In this document: in pieces, positions 40,902 through 49,216 of the stretch
Position numbering within the stretch: position 1 is the stretch's first letter
How the letters are laid out: the number at the start of each line of letters is the position of its first letter
The notes under the pieces: generated by a model
What the model was told of the DNA's origin: nothing
Database searches by the model: none
Seen by the model: the letters and a program-made list of their open reading frames with translations, nothing else
Program-made: the position numbers and the translations under genes
Source: VRUE01 sp963770315
Lineage (GTDB): Bacteria > Actinomycetota > Thermoleophilia > Solirubrobacterales > 70-9
Assembly (NCBI GenBank): GCA_963770315.1
Contig: CAVYPC010000002.1
Coordinates: 1 to 64,000, forward strand
DNA length: 64,000 nucleotides
Direction of reading: 5' to 3'

Positions 40902-43900
40902 TTGGGCACCGATGCGAACACCAGGGCAGGATCCGACTCGCTGGCGCCGTTCAGCGCCCCGGTAAGGCGCTGGTTCGAGGCGTCCTTCGAGGGCCCGACG
41001 CCGGCTCAGGCCGGGGGCTGGGAGGCGATATCGGGGGGCGCCAACGCGCTGATCTGCGCCCCCACCGGCTCGGGCAAGACGCTGGCCGCCTTCCTCTGGG
41101 GCATCGACAAGCTCGCCCGCGAGGGGGAGTTGGGTCAGGGGGTGAAGCTGGTCTATGTCTCGCCTCTGAAGGCGCTCTCCTATGACATCGAGCGCAACCT
41201 GCGGGCGCCGTTGCGGGGGATTGGGGCGGATATCTCGGTCGGCCTGCGCACCGGCGACACCAGTCAGAAAGAGCGGCGGGCGATGCGCAAAACGCCGCCC
41301 GACATCCTCATCACCACGCCGGAGTCGCTCTACCTGATCCTCTCCTCGGGTGCGCGCGAGATCCTCACCGGGGTTGAGGCGGTGATCGTCGACGAGATTC
41401 ATGCGGTCGCCCAGAGCAAGCGCGGGTCCCATCTGGCGCTGACGTTGGAGCGGTTGGACCATCTGGTGAAGGACCATGGCGCCTCAGCCGCGGGTCCTGT
41501 CGCGGAGGAGGGGGTGTCCCCCCGGGCGCTGGGTTCCTCGCCGGACGGCGATGCGGCTCTCGCTGAGCAGGAAGGGCGAGGAACAGGACGCCGCGCCCGG
41601 GGGGACACCCCCTCCTCCACACCACCCGCGGGAGAGGCGCTAGGGGTTCAACGGATTGGGCTCAGTGCCACGCAGCGACCGTTGGAGCGGATCGCGAAGT
41701 TCCTGGTCGGTCCTAAAAGAGCTTGCGAGATCGTGGACGCGGGGGTGGCTAAGGAGCTCGACCTGGAGATCGTCGTGCCGGTTGAGGACATGAGCGAACC
41801 GGGTGCTCCCAGCTTTCCCAACGCCGACGGCAACCCCACGGATGGTGAGCCGCTGGCCCACGTCCGCTCGATCTGGCCCGCGATCTACCCGGAGCTATTG
41901 AAGCTCGTCCGCGAACACAACTCGACCATCATCTTCGTCAACGCGCGTCGAGCAGCGGAGCGTCTAGCTAAGCGCTTGAACGAGCTCGCCCTAGAGCAAG
42001 CTCCGCAAGAGCTGCCCGCCACCGAGCAAGCCGGTCACCCCTCTCCCGCGGGTGGTGACGGGGCGGGGGTGTCCGGACAGGCGCGGCGTCCTGTTCCTCG
42101 CCCCGCTGGCTCAGAGAGAGAAGCGCAGCCGTCCGGCGAGGAACCCAGCGGCAGTCCGGACACCCCCGCCCCGTCGACAGGACCCGCGGCTGAGGGCCTA
42201 GACCCCTTGCCCGAGATCGCCAGGGCGCACCACGGATCCCTCTCCCACGAAGAGCGCCTCGTGGTCGAGGAGATGCTCAAGTCGGGGCAGCTGCCGTGCC
42301 TGGTCGCGACGTCGTCGCTGGAGCTGGGGATCGACATGGGCGCCGTCGACCTGGTGATCCAGGTCGAGTCGCCGAAGTCGGTCAGCCGCGGGTTGCAGCG
42401 GGTCGGCCGCGCCGGCCACTCGCTGGGAGAGGTCTCGCGCGGCCGCATCTTCCCCAAGTTCCGCGCCGACCTGCTCGAGTGCGCGGTGGTGGCGCGGCGG
42501 ATGCGCGAAGGGGCGATCGAGGAGACGGTGATCCCGCAGAACCCGCTCGACGTGCTCGCCCAGCACCTGGTCTCGATGGCCGCTCTCGACGAGTGGGAGA
42601 TCGACGAGGTCGAGCGCCTGGTCACCGCTACCGAGCCGTTCGGCGAGCTCTCCCGCGAACAGCTCGAGAACGTGCTCGACATGCTCGACGGCCGCTACCC
42701 CTCGGACCGCTTCGCCGAGCTGCGACCGCGGATCGTCTGGGACCGTACCCGCGGCACCATGCACGGCCGCAAAGGCGCCCGCCAGCTGGTCGTCACCAAC
42801 GCCGGCACGATCCCCGACCGCGGCCTCTACGGCGTCCACCTGCCCGACGGCCGCCGGGTCGGCGAGCTCGATGAGGAGATGGTCTACGAGGCGCGCGCCG
42901 GGCAGACCTTCCTGCTCGGGGCGACCACCTGGCGGATCGAGGAGATCACCCGCGACCGGGTGATCGTCACCCCGGCCCCCGGCCTGCCCGGCGCGGTGCC
43001 GTTCTGGAAGGGCGACGGGATCGGCCGCCCGGCCGAGCTGGGCCGGGCGATCGGCGCCTTCTCCCGCGAGGCGGTCTCGCGCGACCCCAAGGAGCTGGCC
43101 GGCGAATACGACCTCGACCGCCGCGCCGCCGAGAACCTGGTCGCCTACCTGCGCGAGCAGCAGGCGGCGACCCGGGTCGTCCCCTCCGACGAGACGATCG
43201 TGGTTGAGCGCTTCCGCGACGAGATCGGCGACTGGCGGCTCTGCATCCTCTCGCCCTTCGGCGGCCGTGTTCACTCGGCCTGGGGCCTTGCCCTGGGTCA
43301 GAAGATCCGCGAGGAGCTCGAGCTCGAGGCGGACGCGATCTGGTCCGACGACGGCATTGTCATCCACCTGCCCGACGCCGACGAGCCGCCGTCCGCCGAC
43401 CTGATCATGGTCGAGCCCGACGAGCTCGAGGACCTGGTCGTGCGCGAGCTGTCGGGCTCGGCCCTGTTCGGCGCCCGCTTCCGCGAGAACGCGTCGCGCT
43501 CGCTCTTGATCCCGCGCGCCTACCCGGGCAAACGCACGCCGCTCTGGCAGCAGCGGCTGAAGTCGCAGAGCCTGCTCGAGGTCGCGCGCGACTTCCCCCG
43601 CTTCCCGGTCATCCTCGAGACCTACCGCGAGTGCTTGCGCGACGTGCTCGACCTGCCGTCGCTGCGCCAGATCCTCATCGACCTGCACTCGCGCAAGCTC
43701 GGCCTGGTCGAGGTCGAGACGCCGACCGCCTCGCCCTTCGCCTCCTCGCTGCTCTTCGACTACGTCGCGACCTACATGTATGAGGGGGACACGCCGAACG
43801 CCGAGCGCCGTGCCGCCGCGCTCTCCCTCGATCGGGATCTGCTGCGCGAGCTGCTCGGCCAGGAGGAGCTGCGCGAGCTGATCGACCCCGAGGCGCTGGA

Positions 43901-45674
43901 GGAGGTCGAGGCGCAGTTGCAGCACCGCACCGAGGCCGGCCGCGCCGGCGATCGCGACGCCCTGCAGCAGCTGCTGCGCAACGTCGGCGACCTCAGCGCC
44001 GGGGAATGCGCCGAGCGGGTCACGGAGGGCTACTCGGCGACCTCGATGCTGGAGAAGCTGGTCGCCGAGCGCCGTGTCGCGCTGGTCCGCGTCGCCGGCG
44101 AGGAGCGCTACATCGCGGGTGAGGACGCCGGCCTCTACCGCGACGCGCTCGGCGTGCCGCCGCCCGCCGGCCTGCCCGAGACCTTCCTCGAGGACCATCC
44201 CGACGCGATGCGCGCCCTGGTGCGGCGCTACGCCCGCACGCACGGCCCCTTTCCGACCGCGCAGCTCGCCGACCGATACGGGGTCGACCCGACCCCGGCG
44301 CTGCGCGAGCTGGAGCGCGAGGGGGCGCTGGTCCGCGGCGAGCTGCTGCCCGGCGGCAGCGAGCGCGAGTGGTGCGACTCCGATGTCCTGCGCCGGGTCC
44401 GCCGTGCCAGCCTCGCCCACCTGCGCCGCGAAGTCGAGCCCGCGGGGCGCGACCGCTTCGCCCGCTTCCTGCCGAGCTGGCAGAACGTCGACGCCCACCG
44501 CGCCGCCGGCGCCGGCCCGGACCGGTTGCGCGACGCGCTGGTGCCCCTGCAGGGAGTCGCCCTGACGCCCAAGGTCTGGGAGGAGGACGTGCTGCCGCGC
44601 CGCCTCGGCGCCTACTCTCCGGCCTGGCTCGACGAGCTCTGCACCAGCGGCGAGCTCGTCTGGATCGGCGGGGGAGCACGCGGCCGCGGCGACGGTCGCG
44701 TTGCCCTCTACTTCCGCGAGGACGTCCACCTCGCCGGGCCGCCGCCGGCAAACGCCAAGCTCGAACGCTCCGAGGGGGCCACGCAGGAGGCGATCCGCGA
44801 GCGGCTCACCTCCGGACCCTCCTTCTGGCTCGACCTGCTGGCCGACCTCGACTTCCCGGCCGAGGAGCTGCACAACGCCCTGTGGGATCTGGCCTGGTCG
44901 GGGGAGGTGACCAACGACGCCTTTGCGCCGCTGCGGGCGCCGCGCCTGCGCTCGGTGCCGGCCCACGAGCGCCAAGGTCGCCGCTTCGCCCGCCGCCGCT
45001 CCGGCTCCGGCGCCGCCGTGCAGGGCCGCTGGTCGCTGACCGCGCCGCTCTTCGCCAGCGCGCCCGGCCCGGGGGCGAAGCTGCGCGCCCAGGCAGAGCT
45101 GATGCTGGAGCGCTACGGGATCGTCACCCGCGAGACCGTGCTCGCCGAGGGGGTGCCGGGGGGCTTCTCCACCCTCTACGCCGAGCTCGGCAACCTCGAG
45201 CTGCTCGGCACCGCCCGCCGCGGCTACTTCGTCGAGGGCTTGGGCGGCGCCCAGTTCGCCCTGCCCGGTGCGGTCGAGCGGCTGCGCTCTCTGCCCGAAG
45301 GCGGCGCCTCCTTCCAGGTCCTCGCCGCCACCGATCCGGCCAATCCCTACGGCGCCGCCCTGCCCTGGCCGAAACCGCCCTCGGGCCGCCGTCCCGCGCG
45401 CGCCCCCGGCGCCCACGTCCTGCTCCGTGCCGGCGAGCCTCTCGTCTACGTCGAGCGTGGCGGACGCAGCATCCTGCGCCTCGGCGAGCTGGACGACGCC
45501 GGCCTCGCCGCCGCGATGCTGGCACTGGCCGAGGCGGTCTCCGCCGGTCGGCTGCCAAAGCTGGGAATCGAGAAGCTCGACGGCGAGCCGGTGATCGGCT
45601 CCGGCCACGAGGAGGCGCTGCTCAGCGCCGGCTTCAGCCGCGGCCCGCGCAAATTGACGGCCTCCGCCGGCTGA
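40902..45674 (+). CDS. lhr: Lhr-type ATP-dependent helicase with two repeat-derived inserts
   Basis: This 1590-residue superfamily 2 helicase starts at TTG 40902. Walker A APTGSGKT lies at residues 53-60, VDEIHAV (DEVH-like) near 165, IGLSATQRP near 250, and ATSSLELGID and QRVGRAGHS near 470-500; the C-terminal half is the Lhr core. Lhr acts in DNA repair, unwinding 3'-5'. Two Pro/Gly/Ser/Glu-rich inserts, residues ~195-246 and ~380-431, are absent from ordinary Lhr. They are encoded by inverted copies of one palindromic element and fall in surface loops of the two RecA-like domains, leaving all motifs intact. Confidence 0.9.
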   Translation: MGTDANTRAGSDSLAPFSAPVRRWFEASFEGPTPAQAGGWEAISGGANALICAPTGSGKTLAAFLWGIDKLAREGELGQGVKLVYVSPLKALSYDIERNLRAPLRGIGADISVGLRTGDTSQKERRAMRKTPPDILITTPESLYLILSSGAREILTGVEAVIVDEIHAVAQSKRGSHLALTLERLDHLVKDHGASAAGPVAEEGVSPRALGSSPDGDAALAEQEGRGTGRRARGDTPSSTPPAGEALGVQRIGLSATQRPLERIAKFLVGPKRACEIVDAGVAKELDLEIVVPVEDMSEPGAPSFPNADGNPTDGEPLAHVRSIWPAIYPELLKLVREHNSTIIFVNARRAAERLAKRLNELALEQAPQELPATEQAGHPSPAGGDGAGVSGQARRPVPRPAGSEREAQPSGEEPSGSPDTPAPSTGPAAEGLDPLPEIARAHHGSLSHEERLVVEEMLKSGQLPCLVATSSLELGIDMGAVDLVIQVESPKSVSRGLQRVGRAGHSLGEVSRGRIFPKFRADLLECAVVARRMREGAIEETVIPQNPLDVLAQHLVSMAALDEWEIDEVERLVTATEPFGELSREQLENVLDMLDGRYPSDRFAELRPRIVWDRTRGTMHGRKGARQLVVTNAGTIPDRGLYGVHLPDGRRVGELDEEMVYEARAGQTFLLGATTWRIEEITRDRVIVTPAPGLPGAVPFWKGDGIGRPAELGRAIGAFSREAVSRDPKELAGEYDLDRRAAENLVAYLREQQAATRVVPSDETIVVERFRDEIGDWRLCILSPFGGRVHSAWGLALGQKIREELELEADAIWSDDGIVIHLPDADEPPSADLIMVEPDELEDLVVRELSGSALFGARFRENASRSLLIPRAYPGKRTPLWQQRLKSQSLLEVARDFPRFPVILETYRECLRDVLDLPSLRQILIDLHSRKLGLVEVETPTASPFASSLLFDYVATYMYEGDTPNAERRAAALSLDRDLLRELLGQEELRELIDPEALEEVEAQLQHRTEAGRAGDRDALQQLLRNVGDLSAGECAERVTEGYSATSMLEKLVAERRVALVRVAGEERYIAGEDAGLYRDALGVPPPAGLPETFLEDHPDAMRALVRRYARTHGPFPTAQLADRYGVDPTPALRELEREGALVRGELLPGGSEREWCDSDVLRRVRRASLAHLRREVEPAGRDRFARFLPSWQNVDAHRAAGAGPDRLRDALVPLQGVALTPKVWEEDVLPRRLGAYSPAWLDELCTSGELVWIGGGARGRGDGRVALYFREDVHLAGPPPANAKLERSEGATQEAIRERLTSGPSFWLDLLADLDFPAEELHNALWDLAWSGEVTNDAFAPLRAPRLRSVPAHERQGRRFARRRSGSGAAVQGRWSLTAPLFASAPGPGAKLRAQAELMLERYGIVTRETVLAEGVPGGFSTLYAELGNLELLGTARRGYFVEGLGGAQFALPGAVERLRSLPEGGASFQVLAATDPANPYGAALPWPKPPSGRRPARAPGAHVLLRAGEPLVYVERGGRSILRLGELDDAGLAAAMLALAEAVSAGRLPKLGIEKLDGEPVIGSGHEEALLSAGFSRGPRKLTASAG
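41483..41637 (+). repeat. Palindromic element family I, copy A (in frame within lhr)
   Basis: 155 bases. The order is a conserved end CTCAGCCGCGGGTCCTGTCG (41483-41502), a left stem arm (41504-41528), a core (41529-41593) with inner hairpin arms GTTCCTCGCC/GGCGAGGAAC, a right arm (41594-41618, perfect 25-bp complement of the left arm), and a conserved end CACCACCCGCGGGAGAGG (41620-41637). The frame stays open through it. Confidence 0.8.
42040..42194 (-). repeat. Palindromic element family I, copy B (inverted, in frame within lhr)
   Basis: 155 bases, reverse orientation to copy A. Both conserved ends match copy A exactly (42040-42057 and 42175-42194), and the core matches closely. Stem arms 42057-42078 and 42154-42175 are a perfect 22-bp pair but differ in sequence from copy A's arms apart from GGGGGTGTCC. 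Confidence 0.8.
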
Positions 45675-45738
45675 GCGCATTCAGTGAAAAATTTCAACCC
45701 GTCCTAAGCGGATATCCGATCTCGCCGATCAGCCGTCC

Positions 45739-46713
45739 ATGCCCTCAATACAGCGCAGGTCCAAGCCAGCAAGAGCCACCCTCGTCCTCCTAGCCATGCT
45801 CTTCACCGTGCTGGCCGTGATCGCGGTCCGTCCCGCCGCCGGCCTCGCCGCCCCGGTCGAACCCGAACCGCCTCAGCTCAGCTTCGAACCGGGCAGCTAC
45901 GACTTCGGCCTGCAGTCGGTCAACAACGGCAACAGCCAGGCGAACTTCCAGCTGCGCAACACCGGCACCGAAGCCGCCCAGGTCAACTCGATCGAAATCA
46001 CCGGCTCCGGCTCCGAAGCCTTCTGGACCAACACCAACTGCTTCGGCTACAACCTGCAGCCCAACGAAACCTGTTATGTGCAGGTGTATTTCGGCCCCCG
46101 TGACGCACGCGAATACACCGCGCAGCTGCGCGCGAACGTGGGTCCTTACGCGTTCACCGCCGACCTCACCGGCACCGGCGGGCGGGCGATCCTCGAACCG
46201 GCCTCCAACCCGACCGACTTCGGCGTCGCCAAGGTCGGTTCCGCCGGGGTCGTCCAGGAGATCAGGGTGACCAACACCGGCAACATGCCGGGGGGCGCCT
46301 TCATCGCCGTCATCGCCGGCGGCGCGGTCGGCAGCTACCAGCTGCTCGACGAGAACTGCACCGGCCATGAGCTGATGCCGGCCGCGACCTGCACCCTGCA
46401 GATTCGCTTCCGCCCGCTCAGCGAAGGGGTCAAGACCGCGATGCTGGGCCTCTTCGGCGATAGCGACGGCGGTGCCCAAATCGTCCTCACCGGCGTCGGC
46501 GCGGCTGCCGACCCGCTGCCGGACTCAGCCCCGGCATCGGCGTCCGCGGCCGACACCGCGAGCACGAACGTCGTCGCCGGTCCCCCCGCCAGCTCGGCGG
46601 GGAAACCGCGCAAGCGCAGGCCCAAGATCCGGCGCCAGCATCGACGCGCCAATCTCAACAGCGCCCACCGCGCCGCCGGCAAGCATCTGAAGAGCGCCCC
46701 CGAAGGCCGTTAA
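45739..46713 (+). CDS. Secreted ASH/HYDIN-like (choice-of-anchor D) protein
   Basis: This 324-residue protein has a signal-anchor (LVLLAMLFTVLAVIAVRPAA), then two beta-sandwich repeats (residues 45-145 and 150-250) with the pattern SYDFGLQSVNNGNSQ...RNTGTEAAQV and TDFGVAKVGSAG...VTNTGNMPGG. Each contains a Cys pair, and they end in an LTGTG-like strand. The last 50 residues are very basic (KPRKRRPKIRRQHRR), suggesting binding to anionic wall polymers. It is a probable surface adhesion or structural protein with no enzymatic motif, and stands alone between lhr and a toxin-antitoxin pair on the other strand. Confidence 0.7.
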   Translation: MPSIQRRSKPARATLVLLAMLFTVLAVIAVRPAAGLAAPVEPEPPQLSFEPGSYDFGLQSVNNGNSQANFQLRNTGTEAAQVNSIEITGSGSEAFWTNTNCFGYNLQPNETCYVQVYFGPRDAREYTAQLRANVGPYAFTADLTGTGGRAILEPASNPTDFGVAKVGSAGVVQEIRVTNTGNMPGGAFIAVIAGGAVGSYQLLDENCTGHELMPAATCTLQIRFRPLSEGVKTAMLGLFGDSDGGAQIVLTGVGAAADPLPDSAPASASAADTASTNVVAGPPASSAGKPRKRRPKIRRQHRRANLNSAHRAAGKHLKSAPEGR

Positions 46714-47075
46714 CGGCTGCGGCCGAGGCCGATCAGGATCCCGACCCGCCTGGTTGCCGCCTCGACTGCATCCGGGGACGCACGGCCCATCCTTTTCTTC
46801 AGGCGCATCACCGAGAGAACCCGGACCATCTCGGGCATCGCAAAGCTGGCCCGGCTCAAGCCCCCTTCGGGCGGCTCGAGCCTGACGTGCAGCGCGCTCC
46901 CTCGGTCCGTCGTTGTCAGCGGCAGCGCAATCACGAGTCCTGCCGCCGAGCGATTCATCCCGTCGATCGAGATCACGAGAAACGGTCGCCGACCCCCTTG
47001 CTCATGGTCGACCACTGGGTCGGGGTCGGCCATGTAGATCTCGCCGCGTCGGACCGCGCGACTACCGATCCGCAT
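46710..47075 (-). CDS. MazF/PemK-family toxin
   Basis: I start at ATG 47075 (121 residues, overlapping the antitoxin by 14 bases) rather than at an upstream TTG, because RRGEIYMADPDPV then lies near the N-terminus as in MazF. The family features are the RRGEIY strand, GRRPFLVISIDG, LVIALPLTTTDRG and SFAMPEMVRVLSVMRL. MazF-type toxins are sequence-specific endoribonucleases. The gene is downstream of and coupled to the ribbon-helix-helix antitoxin. Confidence 0.85.
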   Translation of the reverse strand: MRIGSRAVRRGEIYMADPDPVVDHEQGGRRPFLVISIDGMNRSAAGLVIALPLTTTDRGSALHVRLEPPEGGLSRASFAMPEMVRVLSVMRLKKRMGRASPDAVEAATRRVGILIGLGRSR

Positions 47076-47304
47076 CGGGCCACCCGTCGGGGAGCTCAAG
47101 CCAGGCTTGCATCTCTTCGTGGATTTCGCCCCCGTACTTGCGGTAGGACTCGTCCATCGAAGCGAGCAGCCGTTGCTCCTCGATCAGGTCTACGGCCGCG
47201 TCAAGCATGTCGATCACGCTGCTTCCGGCTATCTCCGCCTCTTCGGCCAGGCGTAACTGCGTGCTGCGCCTGACGCGAATCGTCGTCGTCTCGACTACGG
47301 CCAT
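47062..47304 (-). CDS. Ribbon-helix-helix antitoxin of the MazF pair
   Basis: This 80-residue protein's N-terminal TTTIRVRRSTQLRLAEEAEI followed by GSSVIDMLDAAVDLI is a ribbon-helix-helix DNA-binding fold, and the acidic C-terminus (MDESYRKYGGEIHEEMQAWL) is the likely toxin-neutralising tail. It precedes and overlaps the toxin gene, the standard order for autoregulated type II toxin-antitoxin operons. Confidence 0.82.
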   Translation of the reverse strand: MAVVETTTIRVRRSTQLRLAEEAEIAGSSVIDMLDAAVDLIEEQRLLASMDESYRKYGGEIHEEMQAWLELPDGWPDADR

Positions 47305-47405
47305 AGCAGCAGTCTACAGATTCGTCTACATCCACCGTGTCAGAGTTCATGCCCTTTTAAGGCCCCAGCGTGCGATTCTCTCCCCCTGAAGGGATAATCA
47401 GGCCG

Positions 47406-48107
47406 ATGGCCGATTCGGAGGAGAGCCTCAGCCCGGTCGAGCTGCTGCGCAGCGTGCCGCTCTTCGCCGACCTGAAGCAGGACGAGCTGAAGAGCTTCTC
47501 GCAGGTCGCGGTGCCCCGTTCCTTCCCGGCCTCGACCCGCGTCTTCCACGAGGGCGACCACTCCGACGCCTGCTACATCGTCCGCTCGGGCAGCTTCCGG
47601 GTCACCCGCGAGCACTCCGACGGGCGGGCGATCACGCTGGCGACGCTGGGGCCGCGCGACATCTTCGGCGAGCTGGCGATGCTCGACGGCGAGGTGCGCT
47701 CGGCCAGCGTCGAAGCCCTCAGCGACGGCGAGCTGCTGGCGCTGCCGGCGGGCGAGGTGCGGTCGCTGCTCGCCCGCCATCCCGAGATCACGGTGAAGCT
47801 GATCGCCGCGCTCGTACGCCGCCTGCGGGCCGCCAACGAGCGGATCTCACGCCAGTCTTTCCAGACCGTTCCCAGCCGGGTCGCGGGGGTCCTCTCCCAG
47901 CTCGTCGCCGAAGAGGCGCCGCGGACAGCCGAGGGGGGCTCGATCACGATCCGCATGAATCAGTCCGACCTCGCCCAGCTCGCCGGCACCTCGCGCGAGA
48001 GCGTCAGCCGCTTCCTCGCCGACCTCGAGCGCGCCGGCATCGTTCGGCCCGGCCGCGGCCGGGTCACGGTTCTCGCTCCGGCGAAGCTCCGTAACTACAT
48101 TTTCTAG
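47406..48107 (+). CDS. Crp/Fnr-family transcription regulator
   Basis: ATG 47406 gives 233 residues. Residues 15-135 are a cyclic-nucleotide-binding fold with FGELAMLDGEVRSASVEA (the GEL...RSA phosphate-binding loop), followed by a dimer helix. Residues 160-225 are the winged helix with MNQSDLAQLAGTSRESVSRF. The loop suggests cAMP or similar nucleotide binding. A hexamer GATAAT (47393-47398) ends seven bases before the ATG, so the mRNA may be leaderless. The gene is directly followed, without a gap, by pcm. Confidence 0.88.
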   Translation: MADSEESLSPVELLRSVPLFADLKQDELKSFSQVAVPRSFPASTRVFHEGDHSDACYIVRSGSFRVTREHSDGRAITLATLGPRDIFGELAMLDGEVRSASVEALSDGELLALPAGEVRSLLARHPEITVKLIAALVRRLRAANERISRQSFQTVPSRVAGVLSQLVAEEAPRTAEGGSITIRMNQSDLAQLAGTSRESVSRFLADLERAGIVRPGRGRVTVLAPAKLRNYIF

Positions 48108-48755
48108 GTGATCGATTTCGCCAAGCTGCGCGCCTCGATGGTCGAGCGGCAGCTGCGGCACCGCGGCATCTCCGACGAGCGCGTGCTGGCGGCGATGGGG
48201 GAGGTGCCGCGCGAGGAGTTTGTCCCAGAGCGCTACCGCGGCCGCGCCTACGCCGACTCGGCATTGCCGATCGGCGAGGGGCAGACGATCTCTCAGCCCT
48301 GGATCGTCGCCGCGATCTGCCAGGCGCTGGAGCTGAGCGGCGGCGAGCGGGTGCTGGAGATCGGCACCGGTTCGGGCTACTCGGCCGCGGTCGTCGCCCG
48401 CCTCGCCGCCGAGGTGATCGGCGTCGAGCGCCACGGGGAGCTGGCGGCCTCGGCCCGCCGCGCGCTCGGCGCGCTCGGTGTCGCCAACGTCGAGGTTCTG
48501 GTCGGGGACGGAAGCCGGGGCGTGCCCGAGCGAGCGCCGTTCGGGGCGATCGCGGTCCACGCGGCCGCCCCGGCGCCGCCGCTCGAGCTGCTCGGGCAGT
48601 TGGCTGACGGCGGTCGCCTCGTCGTTCCCATCGCCGCCGACCGCGCCGACCTGCTCACCGTCTTTCGGCGCCGCGGAGACGAGCTGCGCAGAGAGGAGAT
48701 TGGCCCCTGCCGCTTCGTGCCCTTGATCGGCGAGGAAGGGTTCGGGCCGCCCTAG
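48108..48755 (+). CDS. pcm: Protein-L-isoaspartate O-methyltransferase
   Basis: The GTG start immediately follows the Crp stop codon. The 215-residue protein shows PREEFVPERYRGRAYAD and GEGQTISQPWIVA, the PCMT signature, then the SAM site VLEIGTGSGYSAAVVARL and VGDGSRGVPERAPFGAI. It repairs isoaspartyl damage by methylating the aberrant carboxyl. Co-transcription with a Crp-type regulator is implied by the zero gap. Two palindromic elements follow it. Confidence 0.9.
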   Translation: MIDFAKLRASMVERQLRHRGISDERVLAAMGEVPREEFVPERYRGRAYADSALPIGEGQTISQPWIVAAICQALELSGGERVLEIGTGSGYSAAVVARLAAEVIGVERHGELAASARRALGALGVANVEVLVGDGSRGVPERAPFGAIAVHAAAPAPPLELLGQLADGGRLVVPIAADRADLLTVFRRRGDELRREEIGPCRFVPLIGEEGFGPP

Positions 48756-48786
48756 ACGGCTGGTCCCCCGGCCCTCGGCGGGCTAA

Positions 48787-48934
48787 GTGGGGATGGCGGG
48801 TGCGCCTCTGCAGGAATTGACACCCAAGAGCGGAGCTCTTGGGTGAATCTGGTGCGCGGCTTCGCCGCGCAGATACCAAATTGCATTTCCGCCGCTTCGC
48901 GACATTCCCGCAGAGGCGCACCCGCCATCCCCAC
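48787..48934 (-). repeat. Palindromic element family II, copy 1
   Basis: 148 bases between perfect 25-bp arms (48787-48811 and 48910-48934). Inside are a hairpin CACCCAAGAGC-GGA-GCTCTTGGGTG (48821-48845), GCGCGGC-TTC-GCCGCGC (48854-48870), and a small stem near the right arm. The core is shared with copy 2 in the opposite orientation; the arms are not. Confidence 0.75.
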
Positions 48935-49038
48935 GAAGCACACCGAGCTTCGAAAAGCTCTGCCTCTGGGCGTCGCCTCGGCTTGAAGCTTGGGAACCCC
49001 GGGACCGCTCGCTGCTTGGCCATTCCGGGGACGTGTCG

Positions 49039-49192
49039 AGACAGAGGAGCCTGGCCGGTCTGCGGGCGAATGTCGCGAAGCGGCCTATGCAATCTGGCGA
49101 TTGCGCGGCCAAGGGCCGCGCTCATCATTCACCCCAAGAGCAGGGCTCTTGGGGTGTCAATTCGCCCGCAGACCGGCCAGGCTCCTCTGTCT
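49039..49192 (+). repeat. Palindromic element family II, copy 2 (inverted)
   Basis: 154 bases between perfect 33-bp arms (49039-49071 and 49160-49192). Interior hairpins correspond to those of copy 1 but with changed pairs: GCGCGGCC-AAG-GGCCGCGC and CACCCCAAGAGC-AGG-GCTCTTGGGGTG. Conserved unpaired parts include GAATGTCGCGAAGCGGC and TGTCAATTC. Together with copy 1 it fills the 461-base gap between pcm and the RTX gene; no protein gene is seen there. Confidence 0.75.
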
Positions 49193-49216
49193 ACCTGCGG
49201 TCGGGGAATAGACCGT

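Noticed and set aside
41500..42200. Possible frameshift or assembly error in lhr, because of the two low-complexity inserts
   Set aside because: The frame is continuous through both, the helicase motifs before and after are in register, and both inserts match one repeat element, so they are real insertions.
42198..45680. Very long open frame on the minus strand opposite lhr
   Set aside because: High-GC coding bias of lhr leaves the opposite strand open. The translated product is compositionally odd (Gly/Ala/Arg/Leu/Val with no domain), while lhr itself has all helicase motifs.
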